From: Amphibalanus amphitrite
Lineage: Eukaryota > Arthropoda > Thecostraca > Balanomorpha > Balanidae
Assembly: GCF_019059575.1 (NCBI RefSeq)
Contig: NW_024881697.1
Coordinates: 186,001-250,000 of the forward strand
Direction: 5' to 3'
DNA length: 64,000 nucleotides
In this document: positions 1 to 12,414 of the stretch, one piece after another
Position numbering within the stretch: the stretch's first letter is position 1
How the letters are laid out: each line of letters begins with the position of its first letter
Position numbers and translations under genes: made by a program
The notes under the pieces: model-generated
Seen by the model: the letters and a program-made list of their open reading frames with translations, nothing else
What the model was told of the DNA's origin: nothing
Databases searched by the model: none

Positions 1-1208
1 ACATTTACTTGACCGTCTGCTGCAATTGACTCATAGCACGTGAAGCGTCAGCGAAATTCATAGTCCTTCACAGATGGCAGGGGTGTCGTTTGTACAGAGG
101 TCGCTGATGGGCACGGGTCAATGCCGCAGTCGTGGACGGAGCCTAATGTCATATGACGTAGAAAGCCTCTATCCAGGATGGAAAAACAGTTAACATTACG
201 AGTCAATGACAAGTGCCTGAAATATTGAAATGGCGATAAAATATCTAAATTGTAAAAGTTTCGGCCTGTCTTGAAACGGCCATGTCCTGAGCTTGGTTGA
301 AATTCCTCCACGCATTTAAAAATAATCGCAAAAAATTAGGGTCTCAAGGGGTCTGGCGTTAACGTACAGTATATCTAAAAAGTATGTCCCCTGGTTTGGC
401 TCTCCCACAGGAGGCGAATCGGTAACTTGGCTGAATCCCAATTGCGGCACCCGGCCGCCAGGGTCGCTGCCGCGCGAGCGGCCTTGACCGCTCGCATGTC
501 ATTGGCAGTTCGGTCCCTCCCCATCTATACCGAGGTGGGGAGGGGAGAAGAGGGGAAGAGAGGGAAGGGAGCGGCTTTCGTTCGGCACTTGGCGATACCT
601 GGCTGACCCCGCGCTCCCTCCTGCCCTCAGGCGAAGACCGACTTCCTGGCCTGTAGCGGCCCAGCGGAAAACCGAGCTCGCGGGGCGCGACTCCATTGGC
701 CCAATCTTATAAATGAAATGCTGTCGTATTCACGGCATTAGATAATATTAATAGTGATACCAGCAGTGGATGTGGTAAAATACAGTCCAAAATAAACGAA
801 AGCACACGATTCGTGCATAATGCGCCCTCCCATTCAAATAAGCCCGCCCACTTCGATAGATGGTGTAGTTTCTTAGGGCGTAAAAGATGCAAAACACTAC
901 CGATTTTTTTTAAGCTCGGCCACTGGGACCGACAATATACAATTGACTGAATGCATGAAACCATTTTGCATTTAGGTAATAGCCGTTTTCTGCACCCAAA
1001 CTTTAGCCAGTGACACCCTGTCCATTCTAAAGCGTTTATAAGATTGGTCCCAGCACCCGATTTTATATGAGTAAGTCGTGTAGCCAGGAGCCTGCCACTA
1101 ATAGGGTTAAAAAGCATCTTATTTCTAACGAATTTATCATTATGGCCACTTTTACAGGACGTCTATAGAGCTTTGACTTTCACATTTCTTCCTCGTTCAG
1201 GAGAAACG
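1..1208. other. No recognisable gene; unclassified DNA
   Basis: I see no conserved domain, terminal repeat or RNA gene here. The part from about 430 to 690 is GC-rich with a purine-rich strand around 535-575. The rest is ordinary composition. Open frames in this stretch are short and unlike known proteins. Confidence 0.5.
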
Positions 1209-1375
1209 TTTTAACCCTCACCGGACCTTCAGGTTTTCTGAATACCGAGGGGATGTTGGGGGTTGGAAGTGAGGAAACAACCCCCTTCGCCGATTCGCCC
1301 CTAATTGAGCTAGAGCCTCACGAAAGAAACGATCGTGTGCGTCGTTACGAAATGCAGCGATTGGTCTCCGATTTA

Positions 1376-1855
1376 AAGGGACCCTCCCACCTTAACATTA
1401 GATTTGAGTTGAGATAGCCAAAATGGGGTCCCTAGCTCACAATTACCGGTTTCGGCACTCACAACATCGAGAAATGCCTTAAATCGGAAATATTGAATTT
1501 CAAAATTGCAGCATTTTGATTCAGAGGGGCTAATGCTTAGGAATACCCCTCTGAATGTGTGACGTCAGCGCAAATATCTAACGATTTTTAAATGTTTGAC
1601 TAAAACGTTTTGTAGCACGCGGTGGTATATGCTCCTTGCGCGCAACATCTGCCGCAAACGCCGCACTTCTAAAATAAAGTCGCTAGAAACAGCGGAGATC
1701 CCAAAAAATGTAAACAAAAGTAAAAGTCTAATATCTTGAAAACCGGTGAATATTTTTCGGTGAAATTTGGTAGATGTTCGTTTTCGCTCTTTCTGAACCG
1801 AGCGACATCACTTTCATGCCAATTCATAAACTTTTTTAAAGGTGGGAGGGTCCCT
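1376..1855. mobile_element. 480-bp TTAA MITE with AGGGACCCTCCCACCTT ends
   Basis: The ends are perfect inverted repeats (AGGGACCCTCCCACCTT) flanked by TTAA at 1372-1375 and 1856-1859. The same site in the family A copy near 15330 reads through an uninterrupted TTAA, so it serves as an empty-site paralog. A TTAA duplication with purine-rich ends fits Kolobok or piggyBac; I cannot separate them without a transposase. No reading frame. Confidence 0.75.
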
Positions 1856-2036
1856 TTAAGGACCAGGGTCAGCCGATGACTTCGGAGGTCAGGTCAAGTG
1901 GCCCAAGGCACAGGTTCGGTTTTTGGTAAATAACTTCGCTAAAAATGATCGCAGATCCGCGATTTTAGCAGCATCGTGTTTGTCTAGCTCAGGCGTGTCG
2001 AATGGTATGCTTTTTCTTCGAGTGAGATCAACTTAA

Positions 2037-2831
2037 CCCTCGCCCGTATAAAGGGAAGGGGGTCGAACGGACCCCCTCCCTCGGTTTTTCGCGAATAACT
2101 CGCGTAAAAAGCGGCCGATCGCGACGAAACTTTCAGTACCCTCGCGTTAATCAATTTTACACCCACCCTGAAATTGTCATGACCCTGACCTTAATGACCT
2201 TTGACCTGCGACCTACTTTTCGAGACCATGTTTGGCCGGAATCGCGATTCGGCGTATGTCGGCTCGCATTAGCGGCGCGTTTGCAGTCTTTTCGTGGTTT
2301 TAAGCGTTCAAACATGGGATATGATCTTGCTTCCATGCATTAGGGTGGGTGTCAAGGTCACCGGAAAGTCAGGTCAGGTCATTGACATATGAACATTTAC
2401 GAAGTAGTTTTGGTGCCCTCGTAACATGTTGCGAAGCCGTCAGAGGCGGTTGCCACCTACTACGAATACCCTTACTGGTTGACCTGACCTGACCTGACCC
2501 GACCTGGCCTAAATGCATGAAGACATCATCTGTGATCAAAACTAACATGATATTCGTGATCAGCACCCCGAAAACCCCATAGCAGCCACGCTTTACGACT
2601 TTCTAACAGGTCCCGATTTCCCCGACTTTTGGGTCATTGACCTGGCCTGGAAAGTCAACCGATGACCTAGGACCTTAAAATTGGGTATCATCGACTTCCT
2701 CTCGTCACGGCCAACACGCTCGTTTTTTTCCGCGAAGCTCTAGCTCGATCAGGGGCGAAACGGCAAGGGGGGGGGGGTCCAACGGACCCTTATACGTTTG
2801 AGGCTGGAAAAAACACCAATACGGGCGAGAG
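2037..2831. mobile_element. Family B TTAA hairpin MITE inside family A
   Basis: The element starts after TTAA (2033-2036) with CCCTCGCCCGTATA and ends CGGGCGAGAG, followed by TTAG where TTAA is expected. A G-run/C-run palindrome sits next to each end (about 2052-2088 and 2765-2790). The complete relative is at 14291-15170. The interior has many TGACCT hexamers. Non-coding. Confidence 0.75.
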
Positions 2832-3459
2832 TTAGGTGTTAACCTCGGGTCAAGGTCAGGTCACAGCCCGTCAGGTCACGAAGCTGGTCAAAGGAGGTCA
2901 TATTGCATATCAATCGATTCGGCAGGTCTTTTCATGTCCATTAGTGGCTTTATCGACTCGGTAGCTTTATTTGATCGGGAGTTATTGACGAAAAACTGAT
3001 AGCCTTAGTTACGTGATAAATGACGTCACGCAAGATCAACAAAGCAAAATTGAAGCATCAGACCCTGCAAGGAGCGCATGAAATCACGATTCCGTGTGCT
3101 TGAGAATTTGAGATAGTTGTATATCATTTCCGGACCAAACTAGCAATTTCCATATTCCCCTGACTTTTAATGGTGAGAGACTGACCTGATCTCAGGCGAC
3201 CCTTCAGAAAATCCTAGATATACATTATACATTTATACAAGTTGTGAGACCTCTCGATCATACTATAAGATCCTGTAAGTTTCATCTCCCTATGAAAGCT
3301 CTGCACTGAGGGTGTTGCGAAGTTGGAACATTTTAGCATAGTCCTAAAATGTTCATTTTAGGACAGTTTAGGACAGTTTCACACAGTTCATTTTAGGACT
3401 GCTCATTTATGACGTCATAGATCAGTGACCTGACTTGACTTAAAAATGCGGTTGGCGTA

Positions 3460-4305
3460 AAAAAAAATCGACTTATCAAATCCCGACTTAAAAAAATCGA
3501 CTTATAATCCGGTTAATCAAATCCCGACCATGTTTTTACCTGGCCATTAATGTTCTAGCCTTACAGGTGATTGTTTGAACGCGGAAGATGCTGAATCTTG
3601 GTTAACCCCATACTTATCGTATGATAAAGAACGTCAGTGTTAGAAAGTTAATTAACAATTTTATTTAGGATAGTTTAATTCAAGTGGGTATAATCCGACT
3701 TGACAATTTACTAGGAGGGTTTTGCAGCGCTATTAGTTCGGCATTTAATTATAAATCATTGCTAATTTCGATCCGGATATCGTTATTCAATGCTGGCCTT
3801 TGCGTCCTCAGAAAAGTTGTTTATACCTAGTCATGAAGGCTTGCATTGCCATTGACCCATACTTTCCACTTTTCAGCACCATTATTCGCCGTAGTTGACC
3901 AGGTGTTTTTCTTCAGCTCTCCCCTGAATCCTTTGGCTTAGACCTGGCGTATCACCCGTGCATCGCAAGACGCATCTACCACACACAAGTTCATGATCCC
4001 CACGAACCCACATCAGCGTCCGTTCGCTTGGTGTGTGACCCCTTGACCTTTGGCCGCGACAACTGCCAGCTTGCCGGAGCACCCCTCCCTACACGCGCTG
4101 CCCCGCACGCTCCCCTCCCTCTCCCCCCCCCCCCGGGTCGTGTCACGAAGGTTCGGGCTTACGCTACTACCGGCCGCTGCGCAGCTGTCACCTAGCGCTT
4201 GGGAATGTGTGGTCTGGTGCGGATTCAGCCAACTACCGGCTCGCGACACCAGCGCCACGTAGTGGCGACGGTACATTCTTTTTAGACACACTGTACAACA
4301 CGCCC
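3460..4305. other. Unclassified stretch with a C-run
   Basis: I see no gene or clear element end. A C-rich tract lies at about 4110-4135. Short frames on both strands here have simple composition and no recognisable domain. Confidence 0.4.
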
Positions 4306-4970
4306 TACTGGGAGGAGGGGGGGGCTATTCATAGCCCCCCTCCTAACTCCGAAGTCCGAAACTACTGGGCCGATCGTCAAAATTCAAACGGCATCTGATA
4401 GCCCCGGAAAACTGTCGAGCAAAACCAAATTTAATTGACCTCGAGGTCACCGATGACTTCACAGGTCAGGTCAGAGTAAAAATTATCGATATTTGGCTTG
4501 TTCACCTTTTGGGCTCTGGCTGCCGTCTTACAAGTTACAAGTCAGACCAGGCTGATTTTTGGTTTACACACTCGTCAACAGATGCTTTAGATACCCTGAT
4601 GGTACCAAACTTGTACTTTGATTTTCAGGTCAGGGTCAGGTCATCATAGGTCACGGAAATCTTATGTCATAATTCGGTCACGTGACATATGTTTTATGGT
4701 CCATTTAGGCCATAGATTTCGAATTCGGTGTCGCTTGTGTCATTTGAGGCCGTTTTCATCTGAATGTAGCTGAGGTCAGGTCACTTTCAGGTAAAAAAAG
4801 GTCAAATTTCAAAGTTGAAAATGTAAACATGGGTATCGGATGCAGTTTGAGCTTAGGAACACGATGGTGCTACTTATATTGCTGTACGATGTCAAATTTG
4901 TACAGAAAAATTGATGGGAAAAATTTGAAATTTTAAAATTTTGGTATAATGCCTACAACTTGACCATTTT
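4306..4970 (+). mobile_element. Family G hairpin MITE fragment, left terminus lost
   Basis: A G-run, short palindrome and C-run at about 4311-4348 is followed by sequence that matches the neighbouring copy starting at 4975 (ACTACTGGGCCGATCGT and onward). The interior has TGACCT/AGGTCA hexamers. No TTAA terminus is visible on the left. Confidence 0.55.
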
Positions 4971-4974
4971 TTAA

Positions 4975-5235
4975 CCCGCGCATGACTGGGGTATTTTCCA
5001 TAACGAGAGTGACTGGGGGGGGGGCTCTCCAGAGCCCCCCTCCTATCCCAGAAACTACTGGGCCGATCGTAAAAATTCAAAGGGCGTCTGATAGCCCTGG
5101 AAAAACTGTCGAGCGAAACCCATTTTCATTTACCTCGAGGTCACTAATGACGTCACAGGTCTTGATTGAGCAGATTGGTGTCTATTGTTTCGCACGGCAA
5201 TCGTCCAGAGACGTGGGAACTGGGGGTTATAAGTA
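4975..5235 (+). mobile_element. Family G hairpin MITE, left end only
   Basis: TTAA (4971-4974) is followed by CCCGCGCATGACTGGGG, then a G-run/C-run palindrome (about 5016-5042). The element is cut off near the SINE palindrome that begins at 5263. No matching right end was found. Confidence 0.55.
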
Positions 5236-5262
5236 GTGCCGCAGCCAACGCCCCAATTTAAA

Positions 5263-5673
5263 GCGATTATTACTGCTGCTCTAATATGTGGTCGCAGCCC
5301 CCAATAGCAAACCGTTCCAACTAGGAGCCAAAAAGTCGGCCACTCAGGGGGGTTCGAACCGGGCTTCTCCCACCGGCCATTTCACGACACGAGCGCTCAT
5401 CCACTGAGCTATCGAGATTGATCCTCGTCTGCACAAAACAAAATGACATTCACCCGCTGACCGCCAATGACAGTATTGTGACATTTGATCGCGTTTGACC
5501 GCGGCGGGTGGTCGCTGGTTTCGGCAGCTCAGTGGATACACGCTAGCATCGTAGGGTGACCGGTTGGAGAAACCCGGTTCGAACAGTCCCAGCTGCGCGA
5601 CTTATTTGTTCCTAGATGGAACGGTTTGCTATTGGTGGCTGCGACCACATATTAGAGGAACAGTAAGAGTTGC
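5263..5673. repeat. Palindromic pair of tRNA-like SINEs
   Basis: An inverted repeat of about 80 bp (5263-5343 against 5594-5673, sharing for example CTAATATGTGGTCGCAGCC) encloses two tRNA-like modules facing away from each other. The minus-strand module (about 5346-5422) has an A-box-like TAGCTCAGTGG and a B-box-like GGTTCGAACCC. The plus-strand module (about 5519-5590) has CAGCTCAGTGG and GGTTCGAA. Neither folds into a convincing acceptor stem, so SINE or tRNA pseudogene is more likely than functional tRNA. Confidence 0.6.
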
Positions 5674-5677
5674 TTAA

Positions 5678-6865
5678 GCTTCCAGGCGGTGGGGGGAATT
5701 TCTTTGCCCCCCCCCGCCTTTAGTTTTTTCGATATATCTCGAGAACCGCTGCGCCGATCGTCACCAAACTTTCAGTACCCTCCCGGGTAGCTAGCACACA
5801 TGGTGACTAAACATTTTTCCAAAGGCTATGATAGGTTGGCCGCTAATGACGTCAGAGTGACGTCATTTCTGCCATTTTCGACCAAAAAAAAGGTTTCGCG
5901 GGAAGAGCTGTCAGGCCTACAGCTTTAGAGATACATAAAAATGTTTCAGACATAAAAGGTGTGGAATCAAAAGAGCTACAAAACTGCTATTTCGGTTTTC
6001 GAATTTTTTGGATTTTGATCCCCAAAAATAATTTTTTTTTGATATAATAGCCAAAAAGTCCAAAAAGTTTCTTGAATTTCGAAAAAAACGGAATATATGT
6101 AATAGCCCCTACCGCCTTCTATCTACATACCAAATTTGAGATCGATACCTCTTTTTTGGCCAAGTTATAGCGAAAAAAACTGTTCAACATTGATGACTTC
6201 AAATTTTCAAACTCAATTTTTAGCAATTCTAGACCTGGAAGCGCAAAACAAAGACCACCATTAGACTCCCCGTGTTGAGCTGCATCGAATCAATACCCAT
6301 TTTATGCAAAAAATATAAACTTTGAAATTTGACCTTTTTTACCTGACTTTGACCTTACCTCCACCAGAAAGTGACCTAAACCGTACCTGATGGTCTTATA
6401 ACCAACACCACTGAGTTGGAAATGAAAAAAAACCTGGCCATAAAACATGCATCACGCATCCTTAGTAAAGTTGGGTTCATGTGGTGACCCTTGGTGACCT
6501 TTGGTGACCTGACCTGTGACCTGACCTGGTATGACCAGTGACCTATAATAACAACATATGTACTAGACAATTGACGCCTTATCGCTGATTTTCGACAAAA
6601 TGCGTTTTACTCGGTGTTATAGCGCTTTCCCTAGAGGCCCCGTGAGGCGTGAACGGTGAAACATTTTAACTTTGACCTTACCTGTGACGTCATCGGTGAC
6701 CCGGAAGTCAATGAAATTTGGTTTCTTTCGACAAATTTGACAGGGCTATCGAACGCCGTTTGAATTGTCCGGATCCGTCCAGTAGTTTCGGAGATACGGG
6801 GGGGGGGGGAAATGCCCCCCCCCCCACCGCGCGGAAGGTGGCCGGGAGGCCCACCCCCTGCCGGG
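5678..6865 (+). mobile_element. Family F TTAA hairpin MITE, near full length
   Basis: TTAA at 5674-5677 and 6866-6869 bounds an 1188-bp element. G-run/C-run palindromes lie at about 5688-5717 and 6797-6826. The right end reads into CCTGCCGGG before TTAA. The copy at 17603-18772 matches it in reverse orientation. The interior contains TGACGTCA pairs and TGACCT repeats. Non-coding. Confidence 0.7.
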
Positions 6866-6869
6866 TTAA

Positions 6870-8784
6870 AGTTGGGACGCCGCGCTATCCAAAAACCACA
6901 GTTCCCACGTCTCTGGACGATTATTGCTGTGCGAAATAATGACACCAATGAGCTCAATCAAGGCCTTATACTTATCTTTAAAACAATGTAGCTCAGCAAC
7001 TCGATGCACGTGTGATGTAAATTCTATCGGCTGTCCCAATTTGGTCCCAATGCCACGTTTAAGTGTGTCGTAATGTGCATGGCAAGTATGATGATAGGTG
7101 CTGTCTTGGGGACATTTTTACAACTGCTTTAGCACAATTGTTAGGTAGAATAATTGGCGCCTTGAGACGCGAAAGTTAACTACAATCGCTCAGCCGCGCG
7201 ATGGTCCGTACTCCCACCCCACCTCACTCCCCAGCCCTCGCCAGCCGCCGCGCCGCGCCGACCCGAGCCATGCCTCCGGGCTCGGCCCTCACCGCTGCAC
7301 TGACGTCACAGGCGGCCCACATCACCTTCCAGCCACCGACCCAGACCGGTGTCATACGGGTGGGTAGGCTGTGCCGCTTGACAAGTAAGTGAAGCGGCAC
7401 ACTACCGGTACCAGGCGGCTGCTGCCAATGCTGAGCCCAGGGAGGCGACGCGGCTATTCGCGCAATGTATTCATTTATGGGCCGCGCGGGGCCTCGCGAT
7501 GACGCGGCTGGAGGCAACTGCTCAGCGCGCTAGGATATTTCTGGCGGGGCCGGGCGCTGAACGGTGTGAAAATGAATGGGTTATGGTCGGGCAGACAGAG
7601 ATGAGGTATTGAATTTGAATTGACATCAGCAATCGGGTGGGGAAGGAGAACGTTTCTAATCGAGCTTGGGATGGGGAAAGCCGAAAATATCACGATCGGC
7701 TCATAGCTCCGACAGGGCCGGGTGCCGTACCATGTCTAGTATATTTAGGCGGGCAGACAGAGATGAGTTATTGTATTTAAATTCACCTTACCCTCAGTTT
7801 CTGGTGGGGTTTGAAGACGTTTTTAGTCAAGCTCGGAGTTGGGCAATGCACTGGCGGATCCAGGGGAAGGCATTTGGGGCAAATGTCTTCCCCCACAACC
7901 AGGGCAGCGCCCGAAATCGCTTTTCGAGAGTAAAAGAAATCTTCACAACTTTTCTGAGGAAATGTTGGTTACTCACACTGCACAGCAGTGCGCAAGGAAT
8001 CGAAATCCGAGTTTTTTAAATTAATTCCGAGAAACCTTTTTGGGGTAAGCCCCGCAGTGTCCAAGACCGCTTCTTGGATCCGCCAGTTGTGAATAAGTCA
8101 CGGTCGATACCGAGCTTCGGCGGGACCAGGCGCTGTATACGTTGTTCTTTCAATGAAGAGGTGGACAGACACCTAGCCCCACATCCTACTGCTGTGCCCG
8201 TGCTTCTGTGGGTGAAGCACTAAAGCGTCACGGAATCCCACAGAACCTGCGAGTCGACGAGATGGCCGCTTTGGCCGCCGGGTACTGCAGCTCCCTGGAG
8301 TTGCCTGGGACCGATGGCAAAACAACAGCTCCGGCGGTACGCCCCTATCGGCCGTAGTAATTAGTGAATTCCCATTTCCCGTGATGTAGAGATCATATCC
8401 TCAATGATCTCCATTATCATTTTATATTCCTAAACAGTATGACAGACCAATTATGCTTGCCTACGTTCAGGCATTACCCCTGATGGTCATACGCCCAGTA
8501 CAACATGTGTTGTCTGTCAAACAACAATCGACGACGGACGGGATCCCTTCTCATCATCTCTTACGCCATCGGTTGTCAATTCACCCACCGTTTCCCTATA
8601 AATAGACGGTCAGATTCGGCCTGGGTCCTTACCACCCCTCTAGATTCGCCAGAGACGGGATCGGATCGCCGTTATTGCACCCGTCTTAGTGTCTTCAATA
8701 CTATGACAGCTTCGACCACGGACGTCGGACGGGGTGATCGTTCCATGAATGTACGCATCATCCAGGCCTAGGATGCATCGAAGT
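6870..8784. other. Unclassified stretch with internal duplication
   Basis: No gene recognised. The part 7200-7560 is GC-rich. A sequence containing GGGCAGACAGAGATGAG occurs at about 7589 and again at about 7751, with the following 100 bases diverged, so this part is an old tandem duplication. A TATAAATA motif lies at about 8597-8604, but no reading frame follows that would make it a credible promoter. A small MITE (7851-8086) is listed separately. Confidence 0.4.
7851..8086. mobile_element. 236-bp MITE with CTGGCGGATCCA ends
   Basis: Inverted ends CTGGCGGATCCAGG and TTGGATCCGCCAG enclose 236 bp without a coding frame. The ends resemble those of the hAT-like element at 57821-59626 (CAGGGGCGGATCC). 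I could not find a clean 8-bp duplication at the flanks, so the exact boundary is uncertain. Confidence 0.6.
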
Positions 8785-8788
8785 TTAA

Positions 8789-11700
8789 CCCGCGCACCGA
8801 CGGGGGGGGGGCGGATATCCGCCCCCCCCCCTGAGGTTTTTCGCGAATAGCGGGAAAACCGCGGCGCGTAGCGCCGCGAAATTTGGTATGACTATTTCCT
8901 TATCAATTTTACACATGGTGTGCAAGTTTGAACCTCCTACCTTTTAAGGTCAGGTCACCAGGTCACTTTGAATGACCCAACCTCAAGTCACTTTTTTGCA
9001 ACTTTGTCACCGTGCCAGAGCTACAGTAGATGTCGGAGGCCTTTGAAAGTCGCAGGATGTTATTAGGTCATTAGTAGCTACAATTTGTATATCTCGGAAT
9101 TTTGATATCGGTGACCTAAGGTCAGGTCAATTTCGCGACCTCCCCATTATAAGTCAATGGGGGAAAAATCAACTCCCTGTTTTTACCACTAAAACGGGTC
9201 GGAATGGCCCCATATACCATACATGACTTCATATACGATCAACCTTCACTACCTTGAGGTGGGGCATTCCATGTCAACCGGGACAGCCAAAATCGGCCAC
9301 CTCTGCGATTTTGTTCAAACTTGGTATACTTATTGGCTATTGGGTGAAACCTCCGAGGGTGAAAGGATTTTGTCATATGCCCTCGGGCTACAGAGATACA
9401 AGTCGCTAAACTTCTGCTTTTTTAGCAGAATTGGACGTGTATTGCAATCTTGAAAGATCTATAGCTTCAACATTTTTGAAGCTATTAATTTCAAACAAAC
9501 TGAAACGTGTACATAAGGAGTTATGCTAGTAAAATTTGACAATTTTTACATTTTTTGGTGATTTTGAATTTATATTATTTAGAATTTATTTCTTAAAATG
9601 TAATTTGTGAAAAATGGGTACCCTTCGATTTTGCTCAAATTTAGATATTGTCTTCCACTAGACGTAAGGCACACGTGCTGAGAAAATTAGAGTGGGCCAA
9701 CGATAACTTTGGATGATATAGCAACAAGTAGTGCAACGTAGCACGGGCGGTGGAAGGGGCCGATTTCGCCAACTCCACCTGTTTATCGCCAATAACTCAC
9801 GCCATAATTATTATATTAACGTCAAACTTTACGTATCTGTCCAGAATCGAATTGCAAATCCTCCCGTGCAAGAAATAGGTAAATCGGTCCACAACTTTTC
9901 TAGTAATAGCGGTGTAAAGTCAAACATTCCTGCCGGAGCGGCTCGGCGGCCGGCGCCGGCCGTTGCCGCCTGAATGGTAGACTGTGCCGGAGCGGGACGG
10001 TTCCATCTTTGCACCGCGCTTCTTACCGCTGATTATGATCGATTCGTGTCAAATTTTGTGTGAAGGCTTAAAAATGTACAGGCAATCTAATGTTAAAATA
10101 GATACGAAAATCAACTGGTAAAATTAAATTTTTAGGGTGCAAACACAATATGTGACCGATTGTGACTATGACGTTTCTCGCGTCGGCCGATCCCCGCCTC
10201 TGCCGGCGACATCTTACTCTTAGCAAGCCACTAATTGCCAAATTTATGGTAAGATTAACTTGAGATTGTCATAACACTACAAATGTCATATAAAGGAAGA
10301 TATAGGAAAATCGGCCAGTATCTCTTAGAGCTATAGGCTTATAAACGCAAAATAGTCACTATAGCAAATTTGATCACGACCTCATTTGATCTTGAATATA
10401 TTGATCTAGGGCATGAAATTGGCACACGATAAAGTTCCCCACCGCCCCATCTACAATTCAAATTCCGTTTTTTCATACCTTTTTTGGCTAAACCGGGCTT
10501 TTCTCCCCTAGCGCTGGGAGAGTCAGGCGTATTTTCTTTTTGCAACCAAAGAGAGGCGCTGCCCGGAGAATGCCCAATTTCATCATTAAAAAACTGGCTT
10601 ACGATGACCAGCTATCTTCGTGGCTTAGTAGTAAGTGTGCCGAGTGTACCCACCTCGAAATCTAATAAAGGTCGCTGACTCGCAGCGGGTCAGCCTGAAG
10701 TGTTTAACACGCATTTGTTTTTTAAGTAGCATCTGGCCAGCCGGCAACTGTCGTGAGGGATAATGTTCGTATCTAGGTATAGCATTTGGAAATTGGACAG
10801 TCGGCAACTGCCGTGAGGGCGTTACATATTTACGCGTGTTAGATTAGGTCAGGTCTCGTCAGGTCAGGTTAGGTTTGTTTGCTTTGGTTTGGGGTAGAAA
10901 GAAGCATCTCCGGGTAGCGCCTCTCCTTGGTTGCTAAAACGAAATACGCGAGTGCCAGACATTACGAAGTCCAAAAGACAGTTACGTAGACGTCGGCCCA
11001 TTTTGGATTTTTTATATGATGTAGCTAATGTATAGGAGAATAAAATATGTAAAAATCAGCAAAATCGAAGGGTACCCATTTTTTGGAAAATCAAAATCTA
11101 TTTTTTGAATTTTAATTAGGTTCACTAATTAGTTAATTACATCAATATTGTTATCCTCAAATTAAAGCCTGACCTATTCCCTCCATTTCACACTTTGTCT
11201 CGTGGTGATATGTCTAAAACTTCAATGGTTATGACGCTTTAAAGATGATAATGTGCCTTGCTTAAGTCAATGTTTGATGACGTATATCTCGGAAACGTGA
11301 CGTCATATTTTGACAAAAATATGTCTCCTTTCTTTTCACATATAGATGAGTAGTTTCACAAAGTTTCGCAAAAATCGGAGGAGGTGAGGTTCAAAATGAT
11401 CATTTTTTGTCCCACTTGACGTGGAATGCCCCAGGTCTGTTTTGCTGTTGGGCAGCTGTGAGGTCATGTGACGTCATCAAAGGTCACCAAAGGTTTTTGG
11501 CCAATAACTCCGTACAGGAACAAGATACAGACGCGTGGAAGGTCTCATTGTGTTCAGCTCGTCAAGACGCATCGAATGATATACATGATGACCTCGAGGT
11601 CACGTGACCTGAGGTCAACCTTTGACCTTGACCTTTCGAGGTCAACATATATATCATTCGATGCGGATTGACGAGAGGATCACGATGATGCCCTTAGTTT

Positions 11701-11968
11701 GTTCCTATCTTGACTAATTCGAAAGTTATTCGAGAAAAACTCTCTCCATATTTAGCGCCGCCATTTTGACTTTTTCGACCCCTGTGACGTCATCTTTGAC
11801 CTGACCTGAAAATGACCTTAGTAAAAATTGTAGATCTTGACCGTGCGTATCCGATGCCGTTTACCGCTTGTCGCTATCTTGCTTCGTTCTCGAGATCTCA
11901 GGGGGGGGGGCGGTCATCCGCCCCCCCCGTCGGTACTAAGTTGGCGCAGACCCCCGTCGGTGCGCGGG
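8789..11968 (+). mobile_element. Family C TTAA hairpin MITE carrying a 2.2-kb insertion
   Basis: TTAA at 8785-8788 and 11969-11972 flanks ends CCCGCGCACCGACGGGG and GTCGGTGCGCGGG. Terminal palindromes: GGCGGATATCCGCC on the left, GGCGGTCATCCGCC on the right, each in long G/C runs. Two other copies (13194-14199 reversed, 56601-57604 direct) are about 1.0 kb and lack the insertion at 9260-11432. The interior carries TGACGTCA and many AGGTCA/TGACCT hexamers. Confidence 0.85.
9260..11432. mobile_element. Insertion with GGGGCATTCCA-type inverted ends
   Basis: Ends TGGGGCATTCCATGTCAA and TTGACGTGGAATGCCCC are inverted repeats. The flanks duplicate AGG (9257-9259, 11433-11435), and the uninterrupted site is seen in family C copies at about 57066 and 13730. 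A 3-bp duplication suggests PIF/Harbinger, but this is inference. A second inverted pair (GGGTACCCTTCGATTTTGC at about 9617 and its complement at about 11060) lies inside. No transposase was recognised in its 2.17 kb. Confidence 0.7.
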
Positions 11969-11972
11969 TTAA

Positions 11973-12414
11973 AAGAATGCAGTCTATAGATCAATCAACA
12001 TAACAATGGTGGTATGCAACCACATTAAAATATCTCCCCGGCTCCCGCAACGTTCCAACGCCCCTCCGTTATGCATTCGCCTTGTGTGTCCGCCGAGCCG
12101 GCTTGCCTCCAATGACGTCATCGGCCGGCCGGCGGCGTTCAAGGTCAAACGGCTGGTGTCCTTACCTGGAGTTCTATAGCCTTGGCTGAGCCATAGGAAC
12201 CCGGTGGATAAAGAGTTGTAGAACATCAATCTGCCCCCGAGTGTACCACCGATCGCCGAGCACGCGCTAAAAGGTGTAGAATTGACAGGGCTACGAAACT
12301 TTTCCCTCATAATTTTTTAATTTTTGATTTTGACCCTCAAAATAAAAAAAGTATTTTTTTAATAATAGCAAAAAATTCACCACAGTTTTTCGTATTTCGA
12401 AAAAACGGTATATA
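11973..12414 (+). mobile_element. Family E/F-like MITE fragment left of the mariner insertion
   Basis: From about 12265 the sequence matches interiors of family E/F copies (around 6000, 18400, 27070). The match is cut at 12412 by the mariner-like element and resumes at 16983. The part 11973-12260 has no identified features. Confidence 0.55.

Larger units (their letters stand above)
1215..3459 (+). mobile_element. Family A TTAA hairpin MITE, 3' end decayed, two insertions
   Basis: The left end is TTAA (1211-1214) followed by CCCTCACCGG. The interior aligns with the complete family A copy at 15175-16200 (for example the stretch ending near GGTTGGTGT). Similarity stops near 3459, so the right terminus is missing. 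Two other elements sit inside it (1376-1855 and 2037-2831). The interior is dense in AGGTCA/TGACCT and has TGACGTCA sites. It has no coding capacity. Confidence 0.7.

Noticed and set aside
6631-6957. Minus-strand frame of 108 residues with glycine/proline runs
   Set aside because: It reads through the G-run/C-run hairpin of a family F MITE and is not a gene.
8590-8620. TATAAATA promoter for a downstream gene
   Set aside because: No convincing coding frame follows; the motif alone is weak evidence.
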